Made by a program: the position numbers and the translations under genes
Part shown: one piece after another, positions 1-7,641 of the stretch
How the letters are laid out: each line of letters starts with the position of its first letter
How positions within the stretch are numbered: position 1 is the first letter of the stretch
The notes under the pieces: model-generated
Told to the model about the DNA's origin: nothing
Databases searched by the model: none
The model's input: the letters and a program-made list of their open reading frames with translations, nothing else
NCBI RefSeq assembly: GCF_937997595.1
Contig: NZ_CALKTS010000032.1
Span: 1 to 16,060, forward strand
From: an uncultured Campylobacter sp.
GTDB taxonomy: Bacteria; Campylobacterota; Campylobacteria; Campylobacterales; Campylobacteraceae
Direction of reading: 5' to 3'
DNA: 16,060 bases

Positions 1-1003
1 GCAGATCGTATTTTTTAAACTCCGCAAAAAGCGGGTGCAGATCCACGCCTTTATCGTCGCCGCCGAGGATCAGATGTATTTTGCGCCCCGCGTATCGCTT
101 CAGCGCCTGCGCGCACGCATCGATGTTGGTCGCCTTCGTGTCATTGACCCAGACCCTGCCGCGCGCGTCGGTAAACTCCTCTAGCTTATTGCCTTCGATC
201 ACGAAGTCGTTTAGTCGCATGGCGTCGCATCTGTCGAATAAAATTTTTTCCACACACAGCGCCAAAAGCGCGTCTATCAAAAACGGAGTGCGGAATTTTA
301 TCTCGCCTAAATCGATGCCGAATTTTTGCGCCAGATCCGCTTCGTTTTCGTAGCAGATCACGCGAGCTAGGCTGTTTTGCGCGGCGGCGGAACTTTCGTA
401 GGCGCGCGGGATCAGCGCTACGGAGCCTTCGCGCATCGCTAGCAGCGGCGAGAGTTTGGCGCGCTCATACTCCGCAAAATCGCCGTGCCAGCTGAGATGA
501 TCGGGCGTGATCGCAAGCAGCACGTAGATGTCGGGGCGCGCATGTTTGGTGTAGTGCAGCGTAAACGAGCTCGTCTCCAGCACCCAAATTTTAGCGCTTT
601 TATCAAGTTTTGCAAGCGGAACGCCCACGTTGCCGCCCATTTGCGAGCCGTATCGCTCGAGCAGATACTGCATCATCTTTGTCGTCGTGGTCTTGCCGTT
701 CGTGCCGCTGATCCAAATTTTAAGGCCTTTATAATCGTCAAAATAATCATATTCACTGATTAAATTCCGTGCCTTTCGCACCAGTTCGTGATGCGGCGGG
801 AAGCCAGGGCTAGGGATTTCAAGCTCGCTTGCGGCGGGATTAAACTCGCTCGGGTTTAAAAGCGCGTTGCCGAACTCGTCCAGCTTCGGCGCGCCCGAAG
901 AAATTTTAAATTTATCGTCGTAGATCTCCCAGCAGCCTTCGTCGCGGCAGTGCTCGGCGATCGCTCTGGTCGTAAGTCCGTAGCCAAATAGCGATTTTTT
1001 CAT
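1..1003 (-). CDS. murD: UDP-N-acetylmuramoyl-L-alanine--D-glutamate ligase (MurD), 3' end outside window
   Basis: MurD adds D-glutamate to UDP-MurNAc-L-Ala in the cytoplasm, using ATP, during peptidoglycan precursor synthesis. Reading the minus strand from ATG at 1003 gives 334 codons that run off the left edge, so the C-terminal part is missing. Visible motifs are the ATP-binding loop SGTNGKTTTT (residues 99-108), ETSSF (143-147), NDTKATN (287-293) and HLILGGDDKG (310-319), all typical of MurD. The GxHNxxN segment common in Mur ligases is not seen; that area reads FRTPFLIDALLA. The start is supported by a strong AAGGGGAG ribosome binding site four bases upstream and by an ATGA overlap with the stop of the gene before it, which suggests translational coupling. 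It is the third gene of a mraY-unknown-murD operon. The assignment is firm. Confidence 0.95.
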   Translation of the reverse strand, partial: MKKSLFGYGLTTRAIAEHCRDEGCWEIYDDKFKISSGAPKLDEFGNALLNPSEFNPAASELEIPSPGFPPHHELVRKARNLISEYDYFDDYKGLKIWISGTNGKTTTTKMMQYLLERYGSQMGGNVGVPLAKLDKSAKIWVLETSSFTLHYTKHARPDIYVLLAITPDHLSWHGDFAEYERAKLSPLLAMREGSVALIPRAYESSAAAQNSLARVICYENEADLAQKFGIDLGEIKFRTPFLIDALLALCVEKILFDRCDAMRLNDFVIEGNKLEEFTDARGRVWVNDTKATNIDACAQALKRYAGRKIHLILGGDDKGVDLHPLFAEFKKYDL

Positions 1004-1524
1004 TTTTCTCCCCTTTTGCCCCATAAAATTTGAGTTATCTCGTCGGTGCTAAGCTCGGCAATTTCGCCGCTTCTCTCGCATCTTTCAAAAAGCCTCGGAT
1101 CGTAAGTATCCTTAAAATTTAACTTTAAAAACTCGGTAAAATATCCGCCGTCTGCGGCAAAATTAGGACGGTAGTAAAAAGCGTCTAAAAAAGCATCTCC
1201 CGTCTCGCACGGCTCAAAAGTGCTCATCCGCTCCACGATCTCGCGCAGTTCGTCCTTTGTGATATCCGGCACTAATTGCGGCTCCGGCAGTGCGATATCG
1301 AAAGCCAAATTTTCCGCGCCGTCCGCTTCCCACCACTTCCAAAGATCAAATTTGCTCATATCTTTGCCCGTGATTTCGTGTAGCGTCGCCTCTAGCTCGC
1401 GGTATTTTGCGCCGTCAGGATCGCCGTTATCGTCGCAGTAAGCCGTGTAGGCTAAAATTTGCTTTAAAATTTCGTCGTATATTCCGCGCGCCGTTTCGAA
1501 GTCGGGTTCAATTTGCGCTCGCAT
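1000..1524 (-). CDS. Unrecognised 174-residue protein inside the mraY-murD operon
   Basis: I do not recognise this protein. It is acidic, soluble-looking, without a signal peptide or membrane segment, and fairly rich in aromatic residues (KFDLWKWWEAD near residue 60, FYYRPNF near 117). It starts one base after the mraY stop and its TGA overlaps the murD ATG by four bases, so it is almost certainly co-translated with both. In the Campylobacter jejuni order as I recall it, mraY and murD are direct neighbours, so this gene is an addition there. Only a weak GAG lies upstream of its ATG, which fits coupling to mraY. Tight coupling makes a real coding gene very likely. A role in cell-wall synthesis is guilt by association only. 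Confidence 0.8.
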   Translation of the reverse strand: MRAQIEPDFETARGIYDEILKQILAYTAYCDDNGDPDGAKYRELEATLHEITGKDMSKFDLWKWWEADGAENLAFDIALPEPQLVPDITKDELREIVERMSTFEPCETGDAFLDAFYYRPNFAADGGYFTEFLKLNFKDTYDPRLFERCERSGEIAELSTDEITQILWGKRGEK

Positions 1525-1525
1525 T

Positions 1526-2590
1526 TTATCTCAGTTTCAGCGACGTCAGCGCTATGATATTTGCGATCAGCGCGATGATCCAAAAGCGGATGATGATTTT
1601 GTTTTCGACCCAGCCTTTAAGCTCGAAATGGTGGTGTATCGGCGCCATCAGGAAAATTCTGCGTTTAAAAATTTTAAAGCTGCCCACCTGCAAGATCACG
1701 CTGAGTGTCTCGATGACGAAGACGAAGCCGATCATTATGAGCAAAATTTCATTTTTCGTGATGACCGCGCAGTATCCTAAAAATGCGCCTACGCTGAGGC
1801 TGCCGCTATCGCCCATAAATACTTCGGCGGGGTAGCAGTTAAACCACAAAAACCCAAGCAGCGCGCCGATGAGCGCCGAGACGATGATGCAGACCTCGCC
1901 CGCGCCCGCGACGCGCGGTAGCAAGAGATACTGCGAGTAGATCGCATGCCCGCAGAGATAGGCGAACACGCCCAAGCTGCAGAGCGAAAATACCGACGGA
2001 ATGGTTGCTAGCCCGTCTAGCCCGTCGGTTAAATTTACCGCGTTTGAGCTAGCGCTTATTACGATCGTCCAAAACAGCGGCGCGAAAATCCATAAATTTA
2101 GCAGAGGGTATTTGAAAAACGGCACGAAAAATTCCCCGTCCAGATCGCTAAAAGCATAAAGCGTAGCTCCGATCAGAAACGCCAAGAAATTTTGCAGCGC
2201 AAATTTAGCCCGCGCGCTAAGGCCTGCGTGGTTTTGGCGGCCTAAAATTTTAGAGATGTCGTCCTTGAAGCCTATGTATCCAAAGCCCACCAAACAAAGC
2301 AGCCCGCATAGCACGAAGACGTTGTTTAGCTTGGCGCACAGCAGGCTTGCGAGCACCGCGGCGGTAACGAAAACGAGCCCGCCCATCGTGGGGGTTTTGC
2401 TCTTTTTCTGATGGTTTTGCGGCGCGAGCTCGTAAATGGGCTGCGCGGCGTGTCTAGCTTGCGCCCAGCGGATAAACCGCGGCATAGCCCAGACCGAAAA
2501 ACAAAAAGCGATAAAAAACGCAAGGCCTGCGCGCGCGGTGATGTATTGGAAAAAATTTATATTCGTAAGATGGTAAAGATAATAAAACAA
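1526..2590 (-). CDS. mraY: Phospho-N-acetylmuramoyl-pentapeptide transferase (MraY)
   Basis: MraY transfers phospho-MurNAc-pentapeptide from UDP to undecaprenyl phosphate in the inner membrane, forming lipid I. The 354-residue length is normal for the family and the protein is highly hydrophobic with about ten membrane segments. Family motifs are present in order: KTPTMGG (65-71), the catalytic pair D110-D111 (GFKDD), NLTDGLDGLA (186-195), MGDSGS (259-264) and the histidine triad PIHHHFE (317-323). The start codon is TTG (2588-2590), preceded by AAAAGG about seven bases upstream. There is no ATG nearby that would keep the conserved N-terminus, and the start leaves the usual short run before the first membrane segment. 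It heads the operon containing the 174-residue protein and murD and is divergent from gpmI. Assignment is firm. Confidence 0.96.
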   Translation of the reverse strand: MFYYLYHLTNINFFQYITARAGLAFFIAFCFSVWAMPRFIRWAQARHAAQPIYELAPQNHQKKSKTPTMGGLVFVTAAVLASLLCAKLNNVFVLCGLLCLVGFGYIGFKDDISKILGRQNHAGLSARAKFALQNFLAFLIGATLYAFSDLDGEFFVPFFKYPLLNLWIFAPLFWTIVISASSNAVNLTDGLDGLATIPSVFSLCSLGVFAYLCGHAIYSQYLLLPRVAGAGEVCIIVSALIGALLGFLWFNCYPAEVFMGDSGSLSVGAFLGYCAVITKNEILLIMIGFVFVIETLSVILQVGSFKIFKRRIFLMAPIHHHFELKGWVENKIIIRFWIIALIANIIALTSLKLR

Positions 2591-2639
2591 AGTTTGCCTT
2601 TTAAATTTTATGAAATTTTAATACGAAAACGCGCATTTT

Positions 2640-2645
2640 AGTATA
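2640..2645 (-). promoter_or_regulatory. Candidate -10 element for the mraY operon
   Basis: The minus strand reads TTTTATACT here, with TATACT as a plausible sigma-70 -10 hexamer about 50 bases upstream of the mraY TTG start. Campylobacter promoters often lack a clear -35 box, and none is evident. This is a motif match in AT-rich DNA only. Confidence 0.35.
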
Positions 2646-2705
2646 AAAGAGGTAAAATTTAGCTTTTAGGGCGGATGAAATTTTGCCGCATTTGCCAAAA
2701 GAAAG

Positions 2706-2711
2706 TATAAT
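2706..2711 (+). promoter_or_regulatory. Candidate -10 element for gpmI
   Basis: A perfect TATAAT preceded by AAAG lies 78 bases upstream of the gpmI ATG. Transcription would begin near 2718 and give a leader of about 70 nucleotides containing the hairpin at 2729-2762 and the AGGAG ribosome binding site at 2780-2784. Confidence 0.55.
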
Positions 2712-2728
2712 GCCGCTCGTAAAAACAG

Positions 2729-2762
2729 CGCCGCAGATCCGTTTCAAAAGACCTGTGCGGCG
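2729..2762 (+). promoter_or_regulatory. Hairpin in the gpmI 5' leader
   Basis: CGCCGCA (2729-2735) pairs perfectly with TGCGGCG (2756-2762) around a 20-base loop. It sits between the candidate promoter and the ribosome binding site, so it would be in the mRNA leader. No T-run follows, so it is not a simple terminator. Function is unknown. Confidence 0.4.
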
Positions 2763-2789
2763 AAATTTAGACGAAATTTAGGAGCCAAA

Positions 2790-4256
2790 ATGGGGCAAAA
2801 GACGATTTTACTCATTACCGACGGCATCGGCTTTAACGCGAGCGATAAATTTAACGCGTTTGCGAACGCAAAAAAGCCCGCCTATGATTATCTTTTTAAA
2901 AACGTGCCCAATACGCTGCTGCGCACCTCCGGGCTTGCCGTGGGCTTGCCGCAAGGACAGATGGGAAACAGCGAAGTAGGGCATATGACGATCGGAAGCG
3001 GTAGAATTCTGTATCAAAACCTAGTCAAAATCGATCGCGCGATCGATGAAGGCTCGCTTGAGAAAAACGAAGCGCTACAAAGCCTACTTTCAAAGTGCCG
3101 CAGGCTGCACGTCATAGGGCTTTACAGCGACGGCGGCGTGCATTCGCACCTGCGCCATTTCGACGCGATCTGCGAGATAGCGCAGAAAGCGGGTTGCGAG
3201 ACATGGGCGCACGCTATCACCGACGGGCGCGACGTTTCACCGAGTAGCGGAGCGGAATTTTTAAAGCACCTACAGGCTAAATTTAAAGTCGGCAGCGTTT
3301 GCGGGCGCTTTTACGCGATGGATCGCGACAAGCGCTTTGACCGCGTAAAGCGCGCTTACGACGTGCTTTTGGGTGAAGCGGCGCCGCTTGAAATTTCGCC
3401 TAGCGAGTACGTGCTGCAAAGCTACGAGCGCGGCGTGAGCGACGAGTTTATCGAGCCTGCGAGCTTTAACGGCTTTGGCGGTATCGGCGCGGATGACGGA
3501 GTGATTTTTATAAATTTTAGAAACGATCGCGCCAGGGAGCTTTGCGCGGCTTTGGGTGATGAGGGCTTCGGCGAATTTGAGCGAAAATTCGTCGTGCAAA
3601 ATTTAATCACGATGAGCGAATACGACGCGAGCTTTAAATTTCCTCTGCTATTTGAGAAGCCTGTGCTTAAAAACACGCTTTGCGAAGTGATCGCGGAAGC
3701 CGGTCTTACGCAGCTTCACACCGCCGAGACCGAAAAATACGCCCACGTGACGTTTTTCTTTAACGGCGGCGTCGAGGAGCCGCTGCCGAACGAAACTCGC
3801 GTGCTGATACCAAGCCCGAAAGTAAAAACCTACGACGAGCAGCCGCAGATGAGCGCGCCAGCGGTGTGCGACGCGGTGATCCGCGGTATCGAAGCGGGGA
3901 TCGATTTCATCGTCGTAAATTTCGCAAACGGCGATATGGTCGGCCATACGGGCAATTACGACGCCGCGGTAAAGGCGGTCGAAGCGGTGGATGAGTGTAT
4001 CGGTAAAATTTTAAACGCGGCGAAGGCGCACGATTACGCCTATGTCCAGATCAGCGATCACGGCAACTGTGAGGCGATGCGAGACGCGGACGGCGAAATT
4101 TTAACCAACCACACGACCTTTGACGTATTTTGCTTCGTGCTGGGACGCGGCGTGCGCGAGCTAAAAAGCGGCCTCGGGCTTAGCAACGTCGCAGCGACCG
4201 TGCTAAAGCTAATGGGACTGCCAAAGCCTGCGGAGATGGATGAGGCGCTATTTTAA
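2790..4256 (+). CDS. gpmI: 2,3-bisphosphoglycerate-independent phosphoglycerate mutase (iPGM)
   Basis: This enzyme interconverts 3- and 2-phosphoglycerate in the lower part of glycolysis/gluconeogenesis, in the cytoplasm, using two metal ions and a phosphoserine intermediate. At 488 residues it is slightly short but within the usual range. Metal-binding D11 (LITDGIG) and the phosphorylated serine S61 in GQMGNSEVGH are present, followed by the phosphotransferase-domain motifs DGGVHSH (114-120) and ITDGRD (143-148), then NFRNDRARE, and the C-terminal metal sites NFANGDMVGH (377-386) and ISDHGN (421-426). The ATG has AGGAG five bases upstream. It diverges from mraY and precedes fabG by about 100 bases, an order I also recall from C. 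jejuni. No sign of damage. Assignment is firm. Confidence 0.97.
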   Translation: MGQKTILLITDGIGFNASDKFNAFANAKKPAYDYLFKNVPNTLLRTSGLAVGLPQGQMGNSEVGHMTIGSGRILYQNLVKIDRAIDEGSLEKNEALQSLLSKCRRLHVIGLYSDGGVHSHLRHFDAICEIAQKAGCETWAHAITDGRDVSPSSGAEFLKHLQAKFKVGSVCGRFYAMDRDKRFDRVKRAYDVLLGEAAPLEISPSEYVLQSYERGVSDEFIEPASFNGFGGIGADDGVIFINFRNDRARELCAALGDEGFGEFERKFVVQNLITMSEYDASFKFPLLFEKPVLKNTLCEVIAEAGLTQLHTAETEKYAHVTFFFNGGVEEPLPNETRVLIPSPKVKTYDEQPQMSAPAVCDAVIRGIEAGIDFIVVNFANGDMVGHTGNYDAAVKAVEAVDECIGKILNAAKAHDYAYVQISDHGNCEAMRDADGEILTNHTTFDVFCFVLGRGVRELKSGLGLSNVAATVLKLMGLPKPAEMDEALF

Positions 4257-4330
4257 AATTTAAACGGCGCAGCTCGCGAGCAGATTTAAACTGCTAAAAT
4301 TTAGGTAAATTTGGATAAATTTACGCTAGA

Positions 4331-4346
4331 TATTAAAATTTTAATA
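4331..4346 (+). promoter_or_regulatory. Perfect 16 bp AT palindrome directly before the fabG ribosome binding site
   Basis: TATTAAAATTTTAATA is its own reverse complement and ends about 12 bases before the fabG ATG. It could be an operator or simply reflect the AAATTT-rich intergenic sequence. The 101 bp gap between gpmI and fabG also holds GCTCGCGAGC and several AAATTT words, with no T-run that would mark a clear terminator. Confidence 0.3.
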
Positions 4347-4357
4347 AAAGGACAAGT

Positions 4358-5101
4358 ATGAAATTTAGTGGAAAGAACGTTTTAATTACCGGTGCGAGCC
4401 GCGGTATCGGCGCGCAGATCGCAAGGACTTTGGCATCTTACGGGCTTAAGGTGTGGATCAATTATCGCTCTGCACCAGAGCCTGCCGACGCGCTGCTAGA
4501 GGAGATCCGCGCAAACGGCGGAGAGGGCGCCGTGATAAAATTTGACGCGACGAACGAGGCGGAATTTAGCGAGGCGATTGCCCTGATCGCGCAAAGCGAC
4601 AGCGAGCTAAGCTATCTGGTAAATAACGCGGGCATCACGAACGACAAGCTCGCGCTTAGGATGAAGCTGGAAGACTTCATGGGCGTGATCGAAGCAAATT
4701 TAAGCAGCGCCTTTATCGGCTGCCGTGAAGCTTTAAAGCTAATGAGCAAAAAGCGCTTCGGTGCGGTCGTAAATATCGCCTCGATCGTCGGCGAAATGGG
4801 CAACGCCGGGCAGGCCAATTACAGCGCGAGCAAGGGCGGAATGATCGCGATGAGCAAGAGCTTTGCAAAAGAGGGCGCAGCGCGCGGAATCCGCTTTAAT
4901 TGCATAACTCCGGGCTTCATCGCTACGGATATGACGGACGCGCTAAGCGACGACGTAAAAGCAAGCTACGAAGCGAGCATCCCGCTTAAGCGCCTCGGAA
5001 GCACGAGCGACGTCGCCGAAGGAGTTGCGTTTTTGCTTAGCGACGGTGCGGGCTACATTACCGGAGAGTCGCTTAAAATCAACGGCGGGCTCTATATGTA
5101 G
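4358..5101 (+). CDS. fabG: 3-oxoacyl-[acyl-carrier-protein] reductase FabG
   Basis: FabG reduces 3-oxoacyl-ACP to 3-hydroxyacyl-ACP with NADPH in each cycle of type II fatty-acid synthesis, in the cytoplasm. The 247-residue protein is a classical short-chain dehydrogenase: dinucleotide-binding TGASRGIG (11-18), NNAG (89-92), and the catalytic set N114, S142, Y155 and K159 (YSASK). The C-terminal PGFIATDMT and GYITGESLKINGG segments are typical FabG features. The ATG follows AAAAGGA. It lies 68 bases before acpP and belongs to a fabG-acpP-fabF-accA block, which favours FabG over another SDR enzyme. Codon use is GC-rich like gpmI, unlike acpP next door. Assignment is firm. Confidence 0.96.
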   Translation: MKFSGKNVLITGASRGIGAQIARTLASYGLKVWINYRSAPEPADALLEEIRANGGEGAVIKFDATNEAEFSEAIALIAQSDSELSYLVNNAGITNDKLALRMKLEDFMGVIEANLSSAFIGCREALKLMSKKRFGAVVNIASIVGEMGNAGQANYSASKGGMIAMSKSFAKEGAARGIRFNCITPGFIATDMTDALSDDVKASYEASIPLKRLGSTSDVAEGVAFLLSDGAGYITGESLKINGGLYM

Positions 5102-5131
5102 CGTTAAATAGCGGAATTTAAGGTTAAATAT

Positions 5132-5162
5132 TATAGAATTACGCGGTATTTTTTTAAAGGAG
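5132..5162 (+). promoter_or_regulatory. Candidate promoter and strong ribosome binding site of acpP
   Basis: The fabG-acpP gap contains a -10-like TATAGA/TAGAAT at 5132-5139, and AAAGGAG at 5156-5162, seven bases before the acpP ATG, one of the best ribosome binding sites in the window. A separate promoter would fit the high demand for carrier protein. The promoter part is uncertain. Confidence 0.35.
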
Positions 5163-5169
5163 TGCTAAA

Positions 5170-5406
5170 ATGGCAGTATTTGAAGATGTAAGAGACGTAG
5201 TTGTAGAACAACTCAGCGTTAGCCCGGATCAGGTTAAACTTGACTCTAAAATTATCGAAGATTTGGGCGCGGACTCTCTTGACGTAGTTGAGCTAGTAAT
5301 GGCTTTAGAGGAGAAATTCGGTATCGAGATCCCTGATAGCGAGTCCGAAAAATTAGTAAGCATTAAAGACGTAGTAGATTATATAGAAAATTTGCCTAAG
5401 AAATAA
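5170..5406 (+). CDS. acpP: Acyl carrier protein
   Basis: AcpP carries growing acyl chains on a 4'-phosphopantetheine arm during fatty-acid and lipid A synthesis. The 78-residue acidic protein has the universal attachment motif GADSLD with S36 as the modified serine, followed by the recognition helix VVELVMALEEKFG and IPDSE. Length is normal. The ribosome binding site is strong. Codon use is clearly less GC-rich than in fabG or gpmI (many GTA, TTA and GTT codons), which is common for a very highly expressed gene with selected codons rather than a sign of transfer. fabF follows after 18 bases. Confidence 0.98.
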   Translation: MAVFEDVRDVVVEQLSVSPDQVKLDSKIIEDLGADSLDVVELVMALEEKFGIEIPDSESEKLVSIKDVVDYIENLPKK

Positions 5407-5424
5407 AATTTTAAGGAAGCGGTT

Positions 5425-6642
5425 TTGAAACGAGTCGTAGTAACGGGCATCGGGATGATAACCTCTCTCGGGCTTGACAAACAGAGCAGTTTTGAAAATA
5501 TCTGTAACGGAAAAACCGGGGTTGATAAAATTTCGCTCTTTGACGCTAGCGAATTTCCGGTTCAAATTGCAGCTGAAGTAAAAGGTTTCGATCCTTCGAG
5601 CATAATCGAGGATGGAAAAGAGATAAAAAAGATGGATAGATTTATCCAGCTGGGACTTAAAGCCGCGGGTGAAGCTATGGATGACGCTAAATTTAGCGGT
5701 TTCGATAGCGACGAATTCGGCGTTAGCTCCGCTAGCGGTATAGGCGGTTTACCGAATATCGAGATAAACGCCAATACCTGCTTGCAGCGCGGCCCTAGGC
5801 GAATTTCTCCGTTTTTTATCCCCTCTGCTTTAGTAAATATGCTCGGCGGCTTTGTTTCTATATATTATAAATTAAAAGGTCCGAATTTATCCAGCGTTAC
5901 GGCTTGTGCGGCTTCCGCACATGCGATTATGGACGCTGCGAGAGTTATCATGATCGGCGAAGCGAAAAAGATGCTTGCAGTGGGAGCCGAGGCTGCGGTT
6001 TGTCCCGTAGGTATCGGCGGATTTGCCGCAATGAAGGCGCTTTGCGCTAGAAATGACGATCCCGCGCACGCTTCGCGTCCGTTTGATGCAGAGCGAAACG
6101 GCTTTGTTATGGGCGAAGGTGCGGCGGCTTTGGTTTTAGAAGAGCTAGAAGACGCAAAAGCGCGCGGCGCTAAAATTTACGGCGAGCTCGTAGGATTCGG
6201 CGCTAGCGGCGATGCTTATCATATCACTTCGCCTAGCCTAGACGGCCCGATACGCGCTATGAAAAAAGCCTACGAGATGGCGGGACGCCCAAAGATTGAT
6301 TATATCAACGCTCACGGAACGTCCACCGCGATAAACGATAAAAACGAAACCGCGGCGTTAAAAGAGCTTTTCGGCGAGGGGAAGGTGCCTGCGGTCAGCT
6401 CCACCAAGGGTCAGCTAGGACACTGCCTGGGCGCTGCCGGAGCGGTAGAGGCTGCGATCAGCCTTTTAGCGATGCAAAACGGCATCATACCGCCTACGAT
6501 AAATCAAATTTCAAAAGATCCCGATTGCGATTTGGATTACGTGCCAAACGTCGCTAGAAAAGCCAAACTCGATTGCGTCATGAGCAATAATTTTGGATTC
6601 GGCGGCACGAACGCATCGCTTATTTTCAAAAGAGTAGATTAA
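5425..6642 (+). CDS. fabF: 3-oxoacyl-[acyl-carrier-protein] synthase II (FabF)
   Basis: FabF condenses malonyl-ACP with acyl-ACP to elongate fatty acids. The 405-residue protein has the thiolase fold and the catalytic triad Cys161 (TACAASAH), His297 (NAHGTST) and His333 (GHCLGAAG), plus the C-terminal NNFGFGGTNASLIF. The start codon is TTG (5425-5427), with AAGGAAG six bases upstream. It gives the canonical MKRVVVTGIGMITSLG N-terminus, and no ATG could replace it without losing that conserved strand. It follows acpP by 18 bases, and its TAA overlaps the accA ATG by one base (TAATG), so the two are translationally coupled. FabB is possible but length and context favour FabF. Confidence 0.96.
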   Translation: MKRVVVTGIGMITSLGLDKQSSFENICNGKTGVDKISLFDASEFPVQIAAEVKGFDPSSIIEDGKEIKKMDRFIQLGLKAAGEAMDDAKFSGFDSDEFGVSSASGIGGLPNIEINANTCLQRGPRRISPFFIPSALVNMLGGFVSIYYKLKGPNLSSVTACAASAHAIMDAARVIMIGEAKKMLAVGAEAAVCPVGIGGFAAMKALCARNDDPAHASRPFDAERNGFVMGEGAAALVLEELEDAKARGAKIYGELVGFGASGDAYHITSPSLDGPIRAMKKAYEMAGRPKIDYINAHGTSTAINDKNETAALKELFGEGKVPAVSSTKGQLGHCLGAAGAVEAAISLLAMQNGIIPPTINQISKDPDCDLDYVPNVARKAKLDCVMSNNFGFGGTNASLIFKRVD

Positions 6643-7580
6643 TGGCTAGCTATCTGGACTTCGAAAAGTCTATAAAGCAGATCGACGAGGACATCACCGC
6701 CGCTAAAATTCGCGGCGATGAGGATGCGGTCGAAATTTTAAATAAGAACCTCGAAAAAGAAATTTCCAAAGTTTATAAAAATTTAAACGAATATCAAAGG
6801 CTTCAGCTTGCGCGCCACCCAGATCGCCCTTACGCGATTGATTATATTCGCGCGCTTTTGCAAGACGCTAGGGAGCTTCACGGCGACCGCGCCTTTAGAG
6901 ACGATCCGTCGATCGTGTGTTATCTGGGTATTATGGGCAACCGTAAAATTGCCGTGATTGCCGAGCAGAAGGGTCGCGGCACCAAAAATAAGCTGAAGCG
7001 AAATTTCGGCATGCCGCATCCTGAGGGTTATCGCAAGGCGTTGCGTGTAGCGAAACTTGCCGAGAAATTTAACATTCCGATTTTATTTTTGATCGATACT
7101 CCGGGCGCATATCCGGGACTTGGCGCCGAGGAGCGCGGTCAGAGCGAGGCTATCGCGCGAAATTTATATGAACTCAGCGATCTTAAAACCCCTACGATCG
7201 CCGTCGTTATCGGCGAGGGCGGCAGCGGCGGAGCTTTAGCGATCGGCGTGGCCGATCGTTTGGCGATGCTTCAAAACTCAATCTTTTCGGTTATCTCTCC
7301 CGAGGGCTGTGCCGCGATTTTGTGGAACGATCCGAGCAAGAGCGAGGCCGCTACGAAGGCGCTAAAGATCACCGCCGAGGAGCTAAAAGAGCTGGGCTTG
7401 ATCGACGACGTGATCAAAGAGCCTAAAACGGGCGCCCACAGAGATAAAGACGGCGCGATAAAAGCGCTTGGAAACTACGTCTTAACCGAGCTGCACAAGC
7501 TAGACGATCTTAGCATAGACGAGCTCATTAGCAGAAGACAACAAAAAATTTTAAGGTTCGGTGCTTACAAAGAGAACTAA
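6642..7580 (+). CDS. accA: Acetyl-CoA carboxylase carboxyltransferase subunit alpha
   Basis: AccA forms, with AccD, the carboxyltransferase that moves the carboxyl group from carboxybiotin to acetyl-CoA to make malonyl-CoA, the committed step of fatty-acid synthesis. The 312-residue length is normal. A charged coiled-coil-like N-terminus (about 5-55) is followed by the crotonase-like carboxyltransferase domain with MPHPEGYRKA (124-133), FLIDTPGAYPG (149-159), GEGGSGGALA (191-200) and the LGLIDDVI segment near the C-terminus. The ATG overlaps the fabF stop by one base. AccB, AccC and AccD are not in this window. Assignment is firm. Confidence 0.97.
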   Translation: MASYLDFEKSIKQIDEDITAAKIRGDEDAVEILNKNLEKEISKVYKNLNEYQRLQLARHPDRPYAIDYIRALLQDARELHGDRAFRDDPSIVCYLGIMGNRKIAVIAEQKGRGTKNKLKRNFGMPHPEGYRKALRVAKLAEKFNIPILFLIDTPGAYPGLGAEERGQSEAIARNLYELSDLKTPTIAVVIGEGGSGGALAIGVADRLAMLQNSIFSVISPEGCAAILWNDPSKSEAATKALKITAEELKELGLIDDVIKEPKTGAHRDKDGAIKALGNYVLTELHKLDDLSIDELISRRQQKILRFGAYKEN

Positions 7581-7641
7581 ATTTTAAATTTCACGACTTT
7601 TTTAAAACCAAATTTAATAACTTCACACTCTAAGAGGACAA

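Noticed and set aside
1407..1835. Long open plus-strand frame opposite mraY and the 174-residue gene
   Set aside because: It is antisense to mraY, whose family motifs are complete; no ribosome binding site or protein-like character.
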